Of a stretch of DNA of 64,000 nt, positions 11,275-22,667 are shown one piece after another. Location of the stretch: contig JAWHQI010000276.1 of NCBI GenBank assembly GCA_033032865.1, positions 1,736,001-1,800,000 of the forward strand. The letters are read 5' to 3'. A program made the translations under genes and the position numbers. The first letter of the stretch is position 1, and every line of letters begins with the position of its first letter. This DNA is from Dactylorhiza incarnata (lineage: Eukaryota; Streptophyta; Magnoliopsida; Asparagales; Orchidaceae). The notes beneath the pieces are model-generated. The model was not told the DNA's origin. It did no database searches and saw only the letters and a list, made by a program, of their open reading frames with translations.

Positions 11275-11935
11275 GGAGGTTAGCCGGGTTGCTGGGAATG
11301 GTCTGGTTGGCCCGGTTAACCGTCCAGCGAGAATCGTTAATCATTGCATACAATCACCGATGGGTCATCGGTAGATCTCGGTTGCAGCACGAACACTACA
11401 CTCATAAGCATGAAAGAAGTATACGGGGCATATTATGTAGTATGGGATGCATAATATGTGTCTGTATATGGATCCTCATAGGTGACAACATGCGACTGTT
11501 ATGTAGTATGGGATGCATAACGTAGGTCGCATGAGTGTCCATTAGATTTTCCTTTTCGTTGCATGTGATAATATGTAGTATGGGATGCATAAGATCGCAT
11601 GTGTACGCCGCTCATAGCATGCATTAAGGCCTTTTCTTAGTTTGCATAGCACTGCATGCATAACATAACATTGCATAAGCACACGTGCCAAGCTAGAGAT
11701 CTACACGATGACACATGTACACCCATGATTTCAAAAGTAAGATGCTAAGTTTATATGCATTCGGGTGAGGTGCACGAGAGGTAAGGGACGGTATACCATC
11801 CTGAGTATGATGTGATATTATGTATTTACTTTTCCCAGAGAAAAAGCAGTAGCAAAAGCAAGTATTTGTATGTCTTCCCTTCTTAGAGGTTTGAGTCTAG
11901 CCTTATCTTGTTGTTTGTTGTTGTCTCTGCTAGAT
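11275..11935 (+). other. Leader of chromovirus C with three short repeats
   Basis: Untranslated leader of about 660 bases. The 21-mer beginning TATGTAGTATGGGATGCAT occurs at 11434, 11500 and 11572 in loosely repeated units of 66-72 bp. No gene is seen. Confidence 0.6.
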
Positions 11936-13063
11936 ATGGCTTCTATGCGTCGGCCTGCGAAATCTATTCCCCAGTTTGAGGGCGAGACATCGGGTGCACA
12001 TAGTGAAGCAGTGATTGAAGAGTTGCGTCTGAATAGCGAGACCTTGACGCGGCAGCTGGTCGCGATGCAGGTGCAGATGCAGGTGTTGTTGACTTCCACT
12101 CAGCGGCAACAGCCCGCGACTAGTCAGGTGGATGCTGTCTATCCTGCGCCCCGTGTTCCCTCTGCTGCGTTGCCGCCAAAAATGAATTTTATCTCGCATT
12201 TCCAGAGGCTAGGACCCCCGAGTTATGACGGGAGGGCGGACTTCATGGCGCTTGATGATTGGATCCTGGCGATGGAGGAAATGTTCTCGTACTCTAGCGT
12301 GACGGCGGACCAGAGGGTGATGATTGCTGCCTTTCAGCTGAAAGTTTTGGCAAAATGTTGGTGGATCCGAGAGAAGGAGGCTCTTGTAGAAGGGTACTCG
12401 TGGGAGCAGTTCAAGGTGAGGCTGTTGAAGAAATTCCTGCCTTCAGAGGAACAAGATCGCTTGATGAATAGCTTCTTGCATCTGAAGCAACGACAACTCA
12501 CTGTGGGGGAGTACGAGATCGCGTTCAGTAAGCTGAGCAGGTTCGCCCCAGATTTAGTCGCCAGCGATGAAGGCAGGGTGAAGCGGTTTCTGGGAGGTCT
12601 CCGCAGTGAGATCCAGCAGTTGGCTAGTGCTTACCGGTCCGTGAGCTTTGTGGATGCGGTGGAGGCCGTTCTGAAGGTAGAAGCGATCGAGAATGCCAGA
12701 AATCGAGGGAAGGAATCGAGAAGGGAGAAAAGGAAAGCGGACGATGGAGGCAGCCTTACCCCAGGTAAGAAGGGAAAGGTGGTTTGCATTTTTTGCGGTC
12801 GTGTGGGCCATCCATACGAGAAGTGTTTCAAGAGGCTGGGCGCGCAAAAGCAGCTTCAGGTGATGGCTCTTCAGGGTGCTCCGAAGAATGATTTGTTTTG
12901 CACTTCTTGCAACCAGAGGGGGCACGACGACAGTCATTGCTGGCCAAAGGGTAAGGTTTGCTATCAGTGCAGACAGAAAGGGCATGTGAAGTCCAAGTGC
13001 CCGCAGCTTCAGTCGACCGGACAGCAGCTTTCCCTCCCAGCCGTGGCACTGCCACCGCCCTAG
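11936..13063 (+). CDS. Gag of chromovirus C
   Basis: Open for 375 codons from MASMRRPAK to TAG at 13061. I prefer the ATG at 11936 over the upstream in-frame one at 11870, whose extra 22 residues are hydrophobic and unlike Gag. The capsid-like domain (residues about 85-250) includes PPSYDGRADFMALDDWILAMEE, CWWIREKEALVEGYSWEQFK and FLGGLRSEIQQL. Three CCHC zinc knuckles follow near residues 284-297, 322-335 and 342-355 (CIFCGRVGHPYEKC, CTSCNQRGHDDSHC, CYQCRQKGHVKSKC) for RNA packaging. The same frame continues after the TAG towards protease, so Gag and Pol were probably one polyprotein. It looks largely intact. Confidence 0.88.
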   Translation: MASMRRPAKSIPQFEGETSGAHSEAVIEELRLNSETLTRQLVAMQVQMQVLLTSTQRQQPATSQVDAVYPAPRVPSAALPPKMNFISHFQRLGPPSYDGRADFMALDDWILAMEEMFSYSSVTADQRVMIAAFQLKVLAKCWWIREKEALVEGYSWEQFKVRLLKKFLPSEEQDRLMNSFLHLKQRQLTVGEYEIAFSKLSRFAPDLVASDEGRVKRFLGGLRSEIQQLASAYRSVSFVDAVEAVLKVEAIENARNRGKESRREKRKADDGGSLTPGKKGKVVCIFCGRVGHPYEKCFKRLGAQKQLQVMALQGAPKNDLFCTSCNQRGHDDSHCWPKGKVCYQCRQKGHVKSKCPQLQSTGQQLSLPAVALPPP

Positions 13064-13748
13064 CAGCAGCAGATAGATCGAGGGAAGGCAAAGTTAAATG
13101 CGGTAACAAAAGAAGAAGCGCAGTGCTCGAACCAGGTGATATTAGATTCGTCCTCGTTCTCGTTATAGTTTAATCTTGTAATGTTAAATTAGTCGCTACA
13201 TTAGTGCCTCATCCGTATGTTGTCATGTGTCTATACTGCTTTGTTAGGCGAGTTTAAGGTTCAAGACTGTTGGGCGCACGTTCTGTTTGACTCTGGTTCC
13301 ACTCACTCTTTTGTGGCCAAGAGGTTTGTTGGTCGGCATCGCTGGGCCTTGGAGCGAGTTGATGATCCATTCCATGTCAAGTACCCATCCGGAGATTCAG
13401 TGGTGTCAGAATTGTGCGTGAGGCAGTTTCCAGTTGTGTTGGATGGATTTTTGGGATATGCAGATCTGGAGGTGATCGACTTGGAGCGTTTTGACATGTT
13501 CTTGGTCATGGATTGGCTAGCCCATTATGACATCGTGATCCAGTGCAGGGATAAGCGTCTGGATTTCTTGATTGATGATGGCCAGCCTTGGAGCGTGTTT
13601 GGCTTCCCGCGTCAGACTTCCTCAGTTATGTCGGTGGTTTGTGCCCAGCCCTTGGCGGAGTTTGATGGCCGAGTCCGCATTGTTTCTATTTTGCTTGTGG
13701 CTTGTGCATCGGCGCCTTGTGTGGAGGACATTCCTGTGGTGCGGGTGT
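13064..13748 (+). pseudogene. Protease region of chromovirus C
   Basis: In frame with gag but with several stops between 13061 and 13216. From 13217 the frame encodes a retropepsin-like domain with active-site motif LFDSGSTHSFV, then GYADLEVIDLERFDMFLVMDWLAHYDIVIQC, typical of the Ty3/gypsy protease and its linker. The frame runs to PVVRV at 13748, where solo LTR D interrupts it. The next codons ([20 protein letters not shown]) resume after 15188 in the same frame. The protease would cut the polyprotein during particle maturation. Confidence 0.85.
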
Positions 13749-15183
13749 TGATGAGTCCCAATTATATACACATATATGGACTCATCTGGGCCGTTTTTCT
13801 ACTCATTCCATTGTACTTTAGCCTTGTTTTAGCTCATATTTGTCATTCTATGCTAGGTGCACTTCTTGGCCTATTTTGGTGTGTTTTATGTTTATTCTCT
13901 TTTGATGGCCTTATCATATTGTTGAGTGCCACTTTCAGTGGCCTGATTAGCATTTCTGTAGGAACAGGAGTCGTGCAGGTGTTCCCAGTACAATTCTGTA
14001 CAGGAACACTGCGCACGATCACTGGTTCTATTGCGCACGACCACTGGTCGTGCACACTCAACCCCCGAAATTTGAGTTCTGTCTTGACTGAACGCACTAC
14101 CATTTACGATAGTGCGCACGACCACTGGTCGTGTGCCACTGGTCGTGCGCCACTGGTCGTGCGAACATGTTATTTTATAAATTTCTTACATTGCAGGCTC
14201 CGCCCAGGCAGGCGCACGATCACAGAACTCCTGCGCGCACGACTACTGGTCGTGCGCCAATGACCGTGCGCAGTATTTTCGCCAGCGCCTATATAATGAC
14301 CTGTTCCGTAAATTAGGTATATGGGGGCTTCCGGGAGCGCGATTTTCAGTCCGTACGCCGCTGTTTTCCACTTCCAGCCACCTCCACCTCATCTTCTCTG
14401 GAGGGGGAAGTCGTCTCCAACCATCCTAAGCATTTCTCCATCGTCCATAAGCATTCTCCGCCATCCGCAAGCACTCAAGCAAGCTGTCTCCATTTCTGTC
14501 CGGTGAGAAGAACAGCAATCCTGAGGTAGAAGACGACGGAAGCACGTGGAGAGATCGTGACAGTCTCTCAACGCCGGAAGCACAGTCCGCCCGAGTCCGG
14601 AGGTAGCTTGACAAACTACCATTCCGGCCGTGAACGGCCGCTAGTCTTCGTCCATTGGTTATCATCTTCTTCTCCCCTTTGTGGTATTTCTTTGAATCAT
14701 TTGAACTTGAATATCATGATGTTTAGTTTAAATGCAATGTTTGTTTCTTCTCTGTTCATCAACATTTGCTTGTGATTCGTTTCACCTCCACTCACTCACT
14801 CACGCATTCATTGTGTTCGATTCGCATTAGTAAGAGCTAGCGGCGATTTGTGAAGAGGTGTCTACGACCCTCACTCTCCGCACTAGTGATCACTTCACCC
14901 GCTTGCGCACCGTCCATCCGCCTCACGAAGCTCGGCATCGCGGCCGTTGCACCCATCTCGCCTTGCGAAGCGGTGATTTCGACCCGCACCCCTTTTATTG
15001 TTGTTAATAATAGGAAACCAAATCAAACCCCTCTTGTTGTGTTTATTCCCGCTTGTGTAACAATTGTCACACAACGCGATTCGTTCACCCAACCTGCATT
15101 CCTCAAGAGACCGACACTCGGGGACTCTATTCCCAACATTTATTACTTGACAGCGACCGGTGCACTTGCCGAACATCGCATCA
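13749..15183 (+). repeat. Solo LTR D, family of element F
   Basis: A 1435-bp LTR with ends TGATGAGTCC and GCATCA and imperfect target duplication GGTGT (13744-13748) / AGTGT (15184-15188). Both ends match, in opposite orientation, the LTRs of F at 24274-25964 and 29158-30848; the middle (about 14290-15060) has diverged strongly. TATA box CTATATAATG at about 14289. It holds several copies of GCGCACGACC facing GGTCGTGCGC. No internal region follows, so it is a solo LTR left by LTR-LTR recombination. Insert plus duplication is 1440 bp, a multiple of three, so C's frame is preserved across it. Confidence 0.88.
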
Positions 15184-17547
15184 AGTGTTCCCGAACGTTT
15201 TTCCCGACAACCTTCTCGGTCTCCCTCCTGAGCGAGAGGTTGAGTTTGTGATAGATTTGGAGCCCGGGACACGCCCTATTGCAAAGGCACCCTATCGTAT
15301 GGCACCGCGGGAGTTGGAGGAGCTGCGCACTCAGTTGGATGAGCTTCTACAGCTTGGTTTTATTAGGCCGAGTTCATCGCCTTGGGGTGCGCCGGTTCTG
15401 TTCGTGAGGAAGAAGGATGGGACGATGAGGCTTTGAATCGATTACAGAGAGTTGAACAAGGTCACTCTCAAAAATAGATATCTGTTGCCGCGGATTGATG
15501 ACTTGTTCGACCAGTTGGAGGGTATCTGCGTGTTCTCGAAGATCAACCTTCGGTCCGGTTACCATCAGTTAAGGATTCGCGACTCAGACGTTCCGCGAAC
15601 TGCTTTCCGGTCGCGTTATGGACATTATGAGTTCCTGGTGATGTCCTTTGGGCTGACGAATGCGCCCTCTGCTTTCATGGATCAGATGAATAGGGTATTC
15701 CGGGACTTTCTGGACCAGTTCGTGGTGGTTTTTATTGATGATGTGCTGATATATTCTTCGAGTGAGGAGGAGCATTCTCGGCATCTGCGATTGGTGATGT
15801 CTACTTTGAGGGCACACAAGCTGTATGCCAAGCTGAGCAAATGCGAGTTCTGGCTTTCATAGGTCTCTTTCTTGGGTCACGTGGTGAGCAAGGGTGGCAT
15901 CTCTGTGGACCTAGCGAAGGTCGCTGCTGTTTTGGACTGGAAGAGGCCGTCGTCGCCAAAGGAGATCCGAAGTTTCCTGGGTTTAGCTGGCTATTACCGG
16001 AGGTTTGTGGAGGGTTTCTCAGGCATTTCCGCGCCTCTGACTAGGTTGACGCGGAAGGAAGCGGCTTTTGATTGGAGCGAGCAGTGCGAGGAGGCCTTCC
16101 GGGAGTTAAAGAGAAGGTTGTGTTCCGCTCCGGTTTTGGCTCTCCCGGTTAAGGGAGTAGAGTTTCAGGTCTACGTCGATGCTTCGCTGATAGGCCTTGG
16201 GTGCGTCCTCATGCAGGAGGGCAAGGTCATTGCGTTTGGGTCAAGGCAGCTTAAGCTGCATGAGCGGAACTACCCGACACATGATTTGGAGTTTACTGCG
16301 GTGATTTGTGCCCTGAAGCTGTGGAGGCATCTCTTGTATGGAGTGGTGCGCAAGATCTACTCAGATTACAAGAGCCTGATTTACGTATTTTCTCAGCGAG
16401 AGCTGAACCTACGCCAGCGTCGATGGATGGAGTTCGTGGCTGATTATAATGTGGAGATCCTCTATCACCCCTGCAAGGCAAATGTAGTGGCGGATGCCCC
16501 GAGCAGGAAGTCAGCTTCTGTTTTCGGACTCTCCGTGCAGTCCCTGGTGGAGGAGTTTCTTTTGATGAGCATCACGGTGAAGCCCAGGGGTGGATCGTCT
16601 TGTATGGAGGTTGAAGAACCTTCTTGGATTACTCTGGCGAAGTCGCACCAGAAGGATGATCCGGATTTGCAGCATCTCCGAGGTAGAGCGGAGAGGGATG
16701 AGTTGCCAAATTTCTTGATTGATGTGGAGGGTACCTTGAGATACCGGGGTATGCTTTGCATACCCGCTGTGGAGGAGATTCGAGGGAAGATTTGTGAGGA
16801 GGCTCACGACTCCAGCCTATCTTATCATCCTGTCTCTACGAAGATGTATCACGATATGAAGCAGATCGTGTGGTGGCCAGGCATGAAGGGCGATGTTGCG
16901 AGGTTCGTAGCATAGTGTTACACTTGTCAGCGCGTCAAGGCGGATCATAGGAGACCCGGGGGCAAGTTGTCACCGTTGGATATTCCTTTGTGGAAGTGGG
17001 AGAGCATCTCCATGGACTTCATTACTGGTTTGCCGAGATCCCCTCGAGGACATGATGCAGTGTGGGTCATCGTGGACAGGTTGACCAAGTGTGCTCATTT
17101 CGTGCTTTACAAGACTGGTTAGTCGATGGAGAAGATTGCGTCTCTGTATGTGCAGGAGGTCATTAGACTGCATGGAGTACCTGTGAGCATAGTGTCTGAT
17201 CGTGATTCCAGATACACTTCCCGCTTTTGGCAGAGTCTGCATGGGGCTTTGGGCACCGATCTCAGGTCTTCTACAGCTTATCATCCGCAGACGAATGGGC
17301 AGACAGAGAGGGTTAATCAGATCGTGGAGGATTTGATCCAGTGTTATATTCTAGAGCATGGAGGAGCTTGGGATGAACGCCTTGGGCACATGGAGTTCGT
17401 GTACAATAATAGTTACCAGGAGAGCTTGCAGATGGCTCCGTTTGAGGCTCTGTATGGAAGGAGATGTCGGACTCCCCTGTTTTGGGCTGAAGTGGGCGAG
17501 AAGCCTGTTCTTGGTCCTGAGGCTTTGGAGGAGATGAGCATTGTTGT
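15184..17547 (+). pseudogene. Reverse transcriptase, RNase H and integrase of chromovirus C
   Basis: One frame runs through with four stop codons (TGA at 15434, TAG at 15860, 16913 and 17120) and no frameshift. Reverse transcriptase: [45 protein letters not shown] and catalytic [12 protein letters not shown] near 15730. RNase [19 protein letters not shown] to VADAPSRKS (about 16160-16510). Integrase: zinc-binding [20 protein letters not shown]...[11 protein letters not shown], then core residues in [17 protein letters not shown] and NGQTERVNQ. The frame is cut at 17547 by Sirevirus E and resumes at 34369. Two conserved positions look altered (YSDYKSL for the usual H, VADAPSR for the usual L). 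Confidence 0.9.
17543..17547. repeat. Target-site duplication of E, left copy
   Basis: GTTGT, matched exactly at 34364-34368. Confidence 0.88.
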
Positions 17548-18725
17548 TGGGGAAATGATTTATCTTAACCCCTAAAAATGAGTAGAATATAAATTCTAAG
17601 AATGAAAAATTAGTCTAAGTAAATATGCGTCAAATAGTATTCGACGCAACGTCGAAGTGTAGTCGACGTTCGTCTCAGAATGAGTCGAAGTAACTCTAAA
17701 CAGAATTCGACGTAACCTATGTCAACGTAACTCTGACTTCAAGTCGACGCATTTAGTGAAGTCGACGTACCTTAGTCGACGCACCTTCCGTATTCTCCTC
17801 TCGATGTCCAGCCAGTCTGAAATCGATGCTTCCGTCGAATAGTAATCGACGTACATCGATTTCTATGTCAAATTCAAAACACGCCAGATCTCTTTCCTTC
17901 TTTCTGTAGATCTGATTCTTATGGAATTATATTATTCTTTTATAGCCGTTCTGAATCAGTCTTTCCTTCTAATTGATTCTTGGCTAAATTGATTAAGTTT
18001 ATTATGGATATTATTTGAAATCAGAATGATCTCTTTCCTTCTACAGAAATAATGTTTATGGAATCTTTTCTCTCTTACTATTTCTCTGACTGCTAATTGA
18101 TTATTCTCCTATAGTATTCTTTGAATAAACAGAGCTATAAATAAGAGGGAAATCGACAGAGAAGAATAAGAAGTGATCCACTCCATACATTTGAAATAGA
18201 GGAAAAGCTCCCAAGAGAAAAGTGAGAAAAACTGAGAAAAGTGAAAGTGTGCTGCAACAAACAACAAGCCTTCTTCTTCTCCTTCTTCTGAGATCATACT
18301 GCTGCAATTTCTGAAACCTCTCACTGAAAGAGAAAAAGGCCTACAATCTCCTTCTCACTATAGAAGAGAGATTTCATTCACTATTTCTTGTGCTTCTAAT
18401 CTTCTTGCTAAGAAGAAGATTCTTTCTTGTTTCAATTACTTCTTCTACTTCTTCTTCTTATTCTCATTTCATTTTCAAACTATGTAAAAGAGTTTTTAGA
18501 ATCTCTCTTCAAAAAATTCAGTTGTAATGGTTCTAAGAGTCTCCTTATCAAATGACTCAGTACAAGATAGTGAATTCCTACCAAGGGGGTAGAAGAGTGG
18601 ACTACCCAAAGTTTGGGGAACCACTATATTTCTTTGTGCTGTGCTGTGATTTTCTTTTTGCTGTTACTTTCTTTATTTGCCTAATTCTTGTTGGTGTGTG
18701 TGGGAAGCTTAAATCTGTGATTATT

Positions 18726-18771
<46 letters not shown>

Positions 18772-18858
18772 TTGTTAACCTTGCACAAAGTATTTTTAAA
18801 TCTCTATTCACCCCCACCCCCTCTAGAGAATTCTAGTGAGGTTAACTGTGCACTTTCA
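17548..18858 (+). repeat. 5' LTR of Sirevirus E
   Basis: Starts TGGGGAAATG and ends GTGCACTTTCA. Region 17625-17860 is packed with CGTCGA/TCGACG motifs. The TATA box (GCTATAAATA) is near 18133. An (AC)n(AT)n microsatellite lies at 18726-18770, and the CACCCCC...CTCTAG signature precedes the end. Confidence 0.92.
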
Positions 18859-18860
18859 AT

Positions 18861-18871
18861 TGGTATCAGAG
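18861..18871 (+). other. Primer binding site of E (initiator tRNA-Met)
   Basis: TGGTATCAGAG, two bases after the LTR end. Confidence 0.88.
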
Positions 18872-18957
18872 GGAGGTTGATCAAAAAGGGATAACTCCTT
18901 GATCAAAAAGATCCTACCTCATATATATATATATATATATATTTCTAAAAAAATTTT

Positions 18958-21012
18958 ATGGCACAAATCAAAGATTATGCTTCCACCAGACCACCAATTT
19001 GCAACCTTGAAAAGTTTGCACTTTGGAAAATAAGAATTAAAATTTATCTAAACTCTATTGATGGAGAATTATTTGATGTTATTATGACAGGTCCTCCAAA
19101 GTCATTCAAGAAGGACTCAAGTGGAAAGGTCGCACAAACACTTGCTCCAAAGGCTGAATGGACAGATGAAGAAAAGAAAGCTCATGCATGTGATGCCAAA
19201 GCCATGAATATCTTAGTCTCAACCCTCTCAGATGAAACCTTCCAAAAGATTGCTGAATGTGAGTCAGCTAAGGAAATATGGGAAGCTCTCACTAAAATGG
19301 TAGAAGGGAGTGCTGATGAGAGAAAAGATAGAAAGGCATTACTTATCTCTCAATATGAAAACTTCCAGAAGAAAGATAGTGAAAGTGTTGCTGACATGTA
19401 TGCCAGATTCAGCCTCATAATAAATGAGTTAAGAACACTTGAGAAGGACATATCTCTCACTGAGATAAATGACAAATTGCTAACTTGCTTCCCTAGCTCT
19501 TGGGACTCAAGAATTTGGCCAATTAGAGACTACAGAAGCCAAAATGAAATCTCCACAGATGTTCTGTTGGGTAAATTAAGATCCTATGAACAGTTGTTGA
19601 AAACAAGAGCTGAGAAAGAAGAGAAAGAAAATAGTCCTTCACTCTCAAAGGAAAAGAGTATTGCTTTAAAAGCTACTGCAGGTGAACCCTCTACAAGTGA
19701 TGAGGAGCTGATCAGTCTACTGGCCAGAAGGTTCAAGAAGTGGATCAAAACAGAAGGATCCAGAAGGAGAGATTCAAAAACCAGGTATGATAAAACTCCT
19801 ACTAAAGAAATTATATGTTACTCTTGCAGGAAACCTGGACACATTACACCTGAATGTCCTAAAGAGATCAGTAACAAGAAAGATCTGAAAAGAACAGATC
19901 AAAATAAGAAGAAGAAAGAGAAAGGATTCATTGCTCAATCATGGAGTGATTCAGAATCTGAAGGAAGTACCTCATCTGAAAATGATCAAGAAGAGGCTAA
20001 GCAAGAGGAAACCTGTTTGATGGCTACTGAGAAGCATGATGATAAATCTCTGGTAAATATATCTGATGATATAGATTTTTCTTCTACTGATTTCAAAAAT
20101 AATTTCAAAGAATTTTGTTTAGATCAAGTCAAATCTGAGAAAGAAATAAAAAGGCTAAGAAATGAATTGAACAATCTCAAACAAATGGATACACAATATA
20201 AAAACTATGAGCTCAGTCAAGAACTCTCTAGATTAGAGGAGCAACTGGATAAAATCAATACTGAAAATCAAACACTAAGAAATGAGCTAGCAAAGGCAAA
20301 AGCCTTTGAAGATTCTCTAAATGGCAGAAGTCAAAAGCTGAAGAATATCTCTGAAAATCTCACTGATAGATTTAGACAACTAGAGTTTAATACTGATTTA
20401 GAACCCAGACCTCAATCATCCAGCAAATCTGTTTGGAGACATCCTATCCACTTCACTAGGAAGAATAATCTGATAGGAGAAAATTCACAAGAAAATCCAA
20501 AAACAACTACTATTTTTAAGAAAAATAATTTCACTATATATGAAGGAATCCTAGGTAAATATCCTCAAAAAAGAAATAAATTTACGTCGAGTCATTATCG
20601 ACGTGCGTCGAATTGTACTCAACGCAACTCAAATAATACATCGATTTCTAATCAACGCATACACCAAAATACGTCGACTCCCAATCAGCGCAACCTCTCC
20701 TATGCTTCGACTAAAAGAGAACACAGAATGAAGGAAGCGTCGACTTCGACTCGACGCAACCTTAAACATACGTTGAATTCATATCGATGCAACCAATCTA
20801 ACAGAAATATCTCCTTTTCCAAAAAGTCTTCTCAATCCATTTCTTTTTATAATGAATACTATTTCTGCAATATTACTAAAGACTGTTGGTATGATAAGCC
20901 AACACTCCTAAAGAAGAAAGGGTACTCTGAAAAACCAACTTACTATTTCGTTGAACCTTTTCCTGTTGGGAGTAAGGGACCCCAGCTTAGCAGGGTCCAA
21001 ACTAAGGTTTAA
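18958..21012 (+). CDS. Gag of Sirevirus E (684 aa)
   Basis: The ORF is open throughout from ATG 18958. The N-terminus has the copia Gag signature (FALWKIRIKIYL, then ESAKEIWEAL, SVADMYARFSLIINELRTL). A CCHC knuckle, CYSCRKPGHITPEC, lies near residues 286-299, followed by lysine-rich and acidic segments and a long coiled coil at about 380-480. Residues about 540-611 are encoded by DNA full of CGTCGA/TCGACG motifs, the same motif that fills this element's LTR, giving a basic tract rich in Thr, Ser, Asn and Arg. The Gag is much longer than in ordinary copia elements, as in Sireviruses. Pol follows in another frame. Confidence 0.9.
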   Translation: MAQIKDYASTRPPICNLEKFALWKIRIKIYLNSIDGELFDVIMTGPPKSFKKDSSGKVAQTLAPKAEWTDEEKKAHACDAKAMNILVSTLSDETFQKIAECESAKEIWEALTKMVEGSADERKDRKALLISQYENFQKKDSESVADMYARFSLIINELRTLEKDISLTEINDKLLTCFPSSWDSRIWPIRDYRSQNEISTDVLLGKLRSYEQLLKTRAEKEEKENSPSLSKEKSIALKATAGEPSTSDEELISLLARRFKKWIKTEGSRRRDSKTRYDKTPTKEIICYSCRKPGHITPECPKEISNKKDLKRTDQNKKKKEKGFIAQSWSDSESEGSTSSENDQEEAKQEETCLMATEKHDDKSLVNISDDIDFSSTDFKNNFKEFCLDQVKSEKEIKRLRNELNNLKQMDTQYKNYELSQELSRLEEQLDKINTENQTLRNELAKAKAFEDSLNGRSQKLKNISENLTDRFRQLEFNTDLEPRPQSSSKSVWRHPIHFTRKNNLIGENSQENPKTTTIFKKNNFTIYEGILGKYPQKRNKFTSSHYRRASNCTQRNSNNTSISNQRIHQNTSTPNQRNLSYASTKREHRMKEASTSTRRNLKHTLNSYRCNQSNRNISFSKKSSQSISFYNEYYFCNITKDCWYDKPTLLKKKGYSEKPTYYFVEPFPVGSKGPQLSRVQTKV

Positions 21013-21020
21013 CATCTTAT

Positions 21021-22262
21021 GTGCAGATGTATCACACATTCAGGCTGGTGTGGTACTTGGATAGTGGATGCTCCATGCATATGACAGGGTACAACAATCT
21101 ATTAACAAACTTTGAAGATAAACATGGACCATCATTGACTTTTGGAGACTCTAGCTGTGGGCAAACCAGGGGCTTTGGAGATTTCAAAGAAGGGAAAGTT
21201 ACCTTCAAGAATGTGGCAGTAGTCAAAGGACTGAAGCACAATCTGATAAGTATAAGTCAGATATGTGACAGTGGTAAGTATGAGGTAAAATTAACCACAC
21301 TATTTTGCCATATTATTGATGTCAAGACTGGTGCCATAGTACTCAATGGAATTAGAAAAGGGAAAGTATATATAGTAGATTTTAGCTCCACACCCACCGA
21401 AGTTTGTTTGTTCAACAATATTATTGATAAAAGTGAATTATGGCATAGGAGACTAGGTCATCTAAACTACAAAACCATTAGTAAACTAGCAAAGAATAAC
21501 CTAGTCAGAGGCCTACCAAAGGGTAGGTACTCTAAGGATTCTCCATGTAGACCTTGCCAACTAGGAAAACAGACCAAATCATCCTTCAAACTAATTGGTA
21601 AGGATGACTCCCCTAGGACTCTCTACTTACTGCACATGGATCTCTTTGGTCCCATATCCACTCAGAGCTTAGGTGGAAAGTCTTATACCCTAGTCATTGT
21701 GGATGACTATTCTAGATTTAGCTGGGTATTCTTTCTAAGGGCTAAGTCTGAAACCCACAAGATTCTCTCAAGATTCATAAGACAGATTCAATCTGAATTC
21801 AATACTCATGTTTCCATAATCAGAAATGGGACTGAATTTGAAAATCAGTTAATCTATAGTTTCTGTGAGGATGTAGGTATCAAACAAAGCTTCTCAGCAC
21901 CTAGAACTCCTCAACAAAATGGAGTTGTTGAATGAAAGAATAGAACCTTAATTGAATCAGGAAGCACCTTGCTTGCATAATCAGGATTACCAAAAACCTT
22001 CTGGGCTGAAGCAGTCAACACTGCAAACTATGTTCTAAATAGAAGCCTCATACACAAAACTAAGTCAAAAACTCCATATGAGCTCCTGAAGGGAAAACAT
22101 CCATTGTTAAATACTTAAAAATTTTTGGATGTGCTTGCTTTATCCTAAATAATGGGAAAAATCATCTTGCCAAGTTTGACAAGAAGTCTGATGATGGAAT
22201 ATTTCTGGGGTACTCATCATCTAGTAAAGCTTATAGGTGCTATAACATGAGAACTCTCAGAA
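21021..22262 (+). pseudogene. Protease and integrase of Sirevirus E, interrupted
   Basis: Frame differs from gag by +2. WYLDSGCSMHMTG near the start is the copia protease active site. The integrase zinc-binding region (ELWHRRLGHLNYKTI...CRPCQLGKQ) and catalytic core (HMDLFGPIS, FSAPRTPQQNGVVE) follow; the middle catalytic aspartate position reads NGTEFEN instead of DxGxEF. The frame stops at 21933 (TGA, where an Arg CGA is expected). The homology continues with another stop near 21979 (KTFWAEAVNTANYVLNRS), a lost base near 22110 and YLGYSSSSKAY-like residues to about 22262. Region 22263-22667 is an acidic Gln/Glu-rich linker. Confidence 0.87.
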
Positions 22263-22667
22263 TTGAAGAATCCGTGCACATTATATTTGATGAAACTAAC
22301 ATGCTGTTTAAGGGGGGAGGAAACTTCCACCAGTCCTTTTCCACAGGAAAACAGTAGCATAGAGACTCAGTTTGAACATCTAACTCTAAAAAACACAAAC
22401 ACTGGGAAAGAAAACCAGCTACAGGAACCAAGTGAGGAGTCTGAACAAGAACATGAAGAAGGTTCAGAAAAGAGCAATCAAAACCAACTCCCACAAGAGA
22501 ACATGGTTCAGGAGGAACAATTGATCAATGATCCCATTGTTAATGAGGAAGAAGAGCATCTGACAAATCCAAGCAGGACAGGGATCAATATGAAAAATCA
22601 TCCACAATCCTAAGTAATTGGAGACCCCAATACAGGAGTAAGAACAAGACACCAAGTCTCCAATGGG

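Noticed and set aside
11870..11935. Upstream in-frame ATG for the C Gag
   Set aside because: It would add a hydrophobic leader unlike Gag; MASMRRPAK at 11936 is the more natural start.
14850..15251. 133-codon ORF on the plus strand
   Set aside because: Lies across solo LTR D and its junction with C; no domain, and the LTR is non-coding in F.
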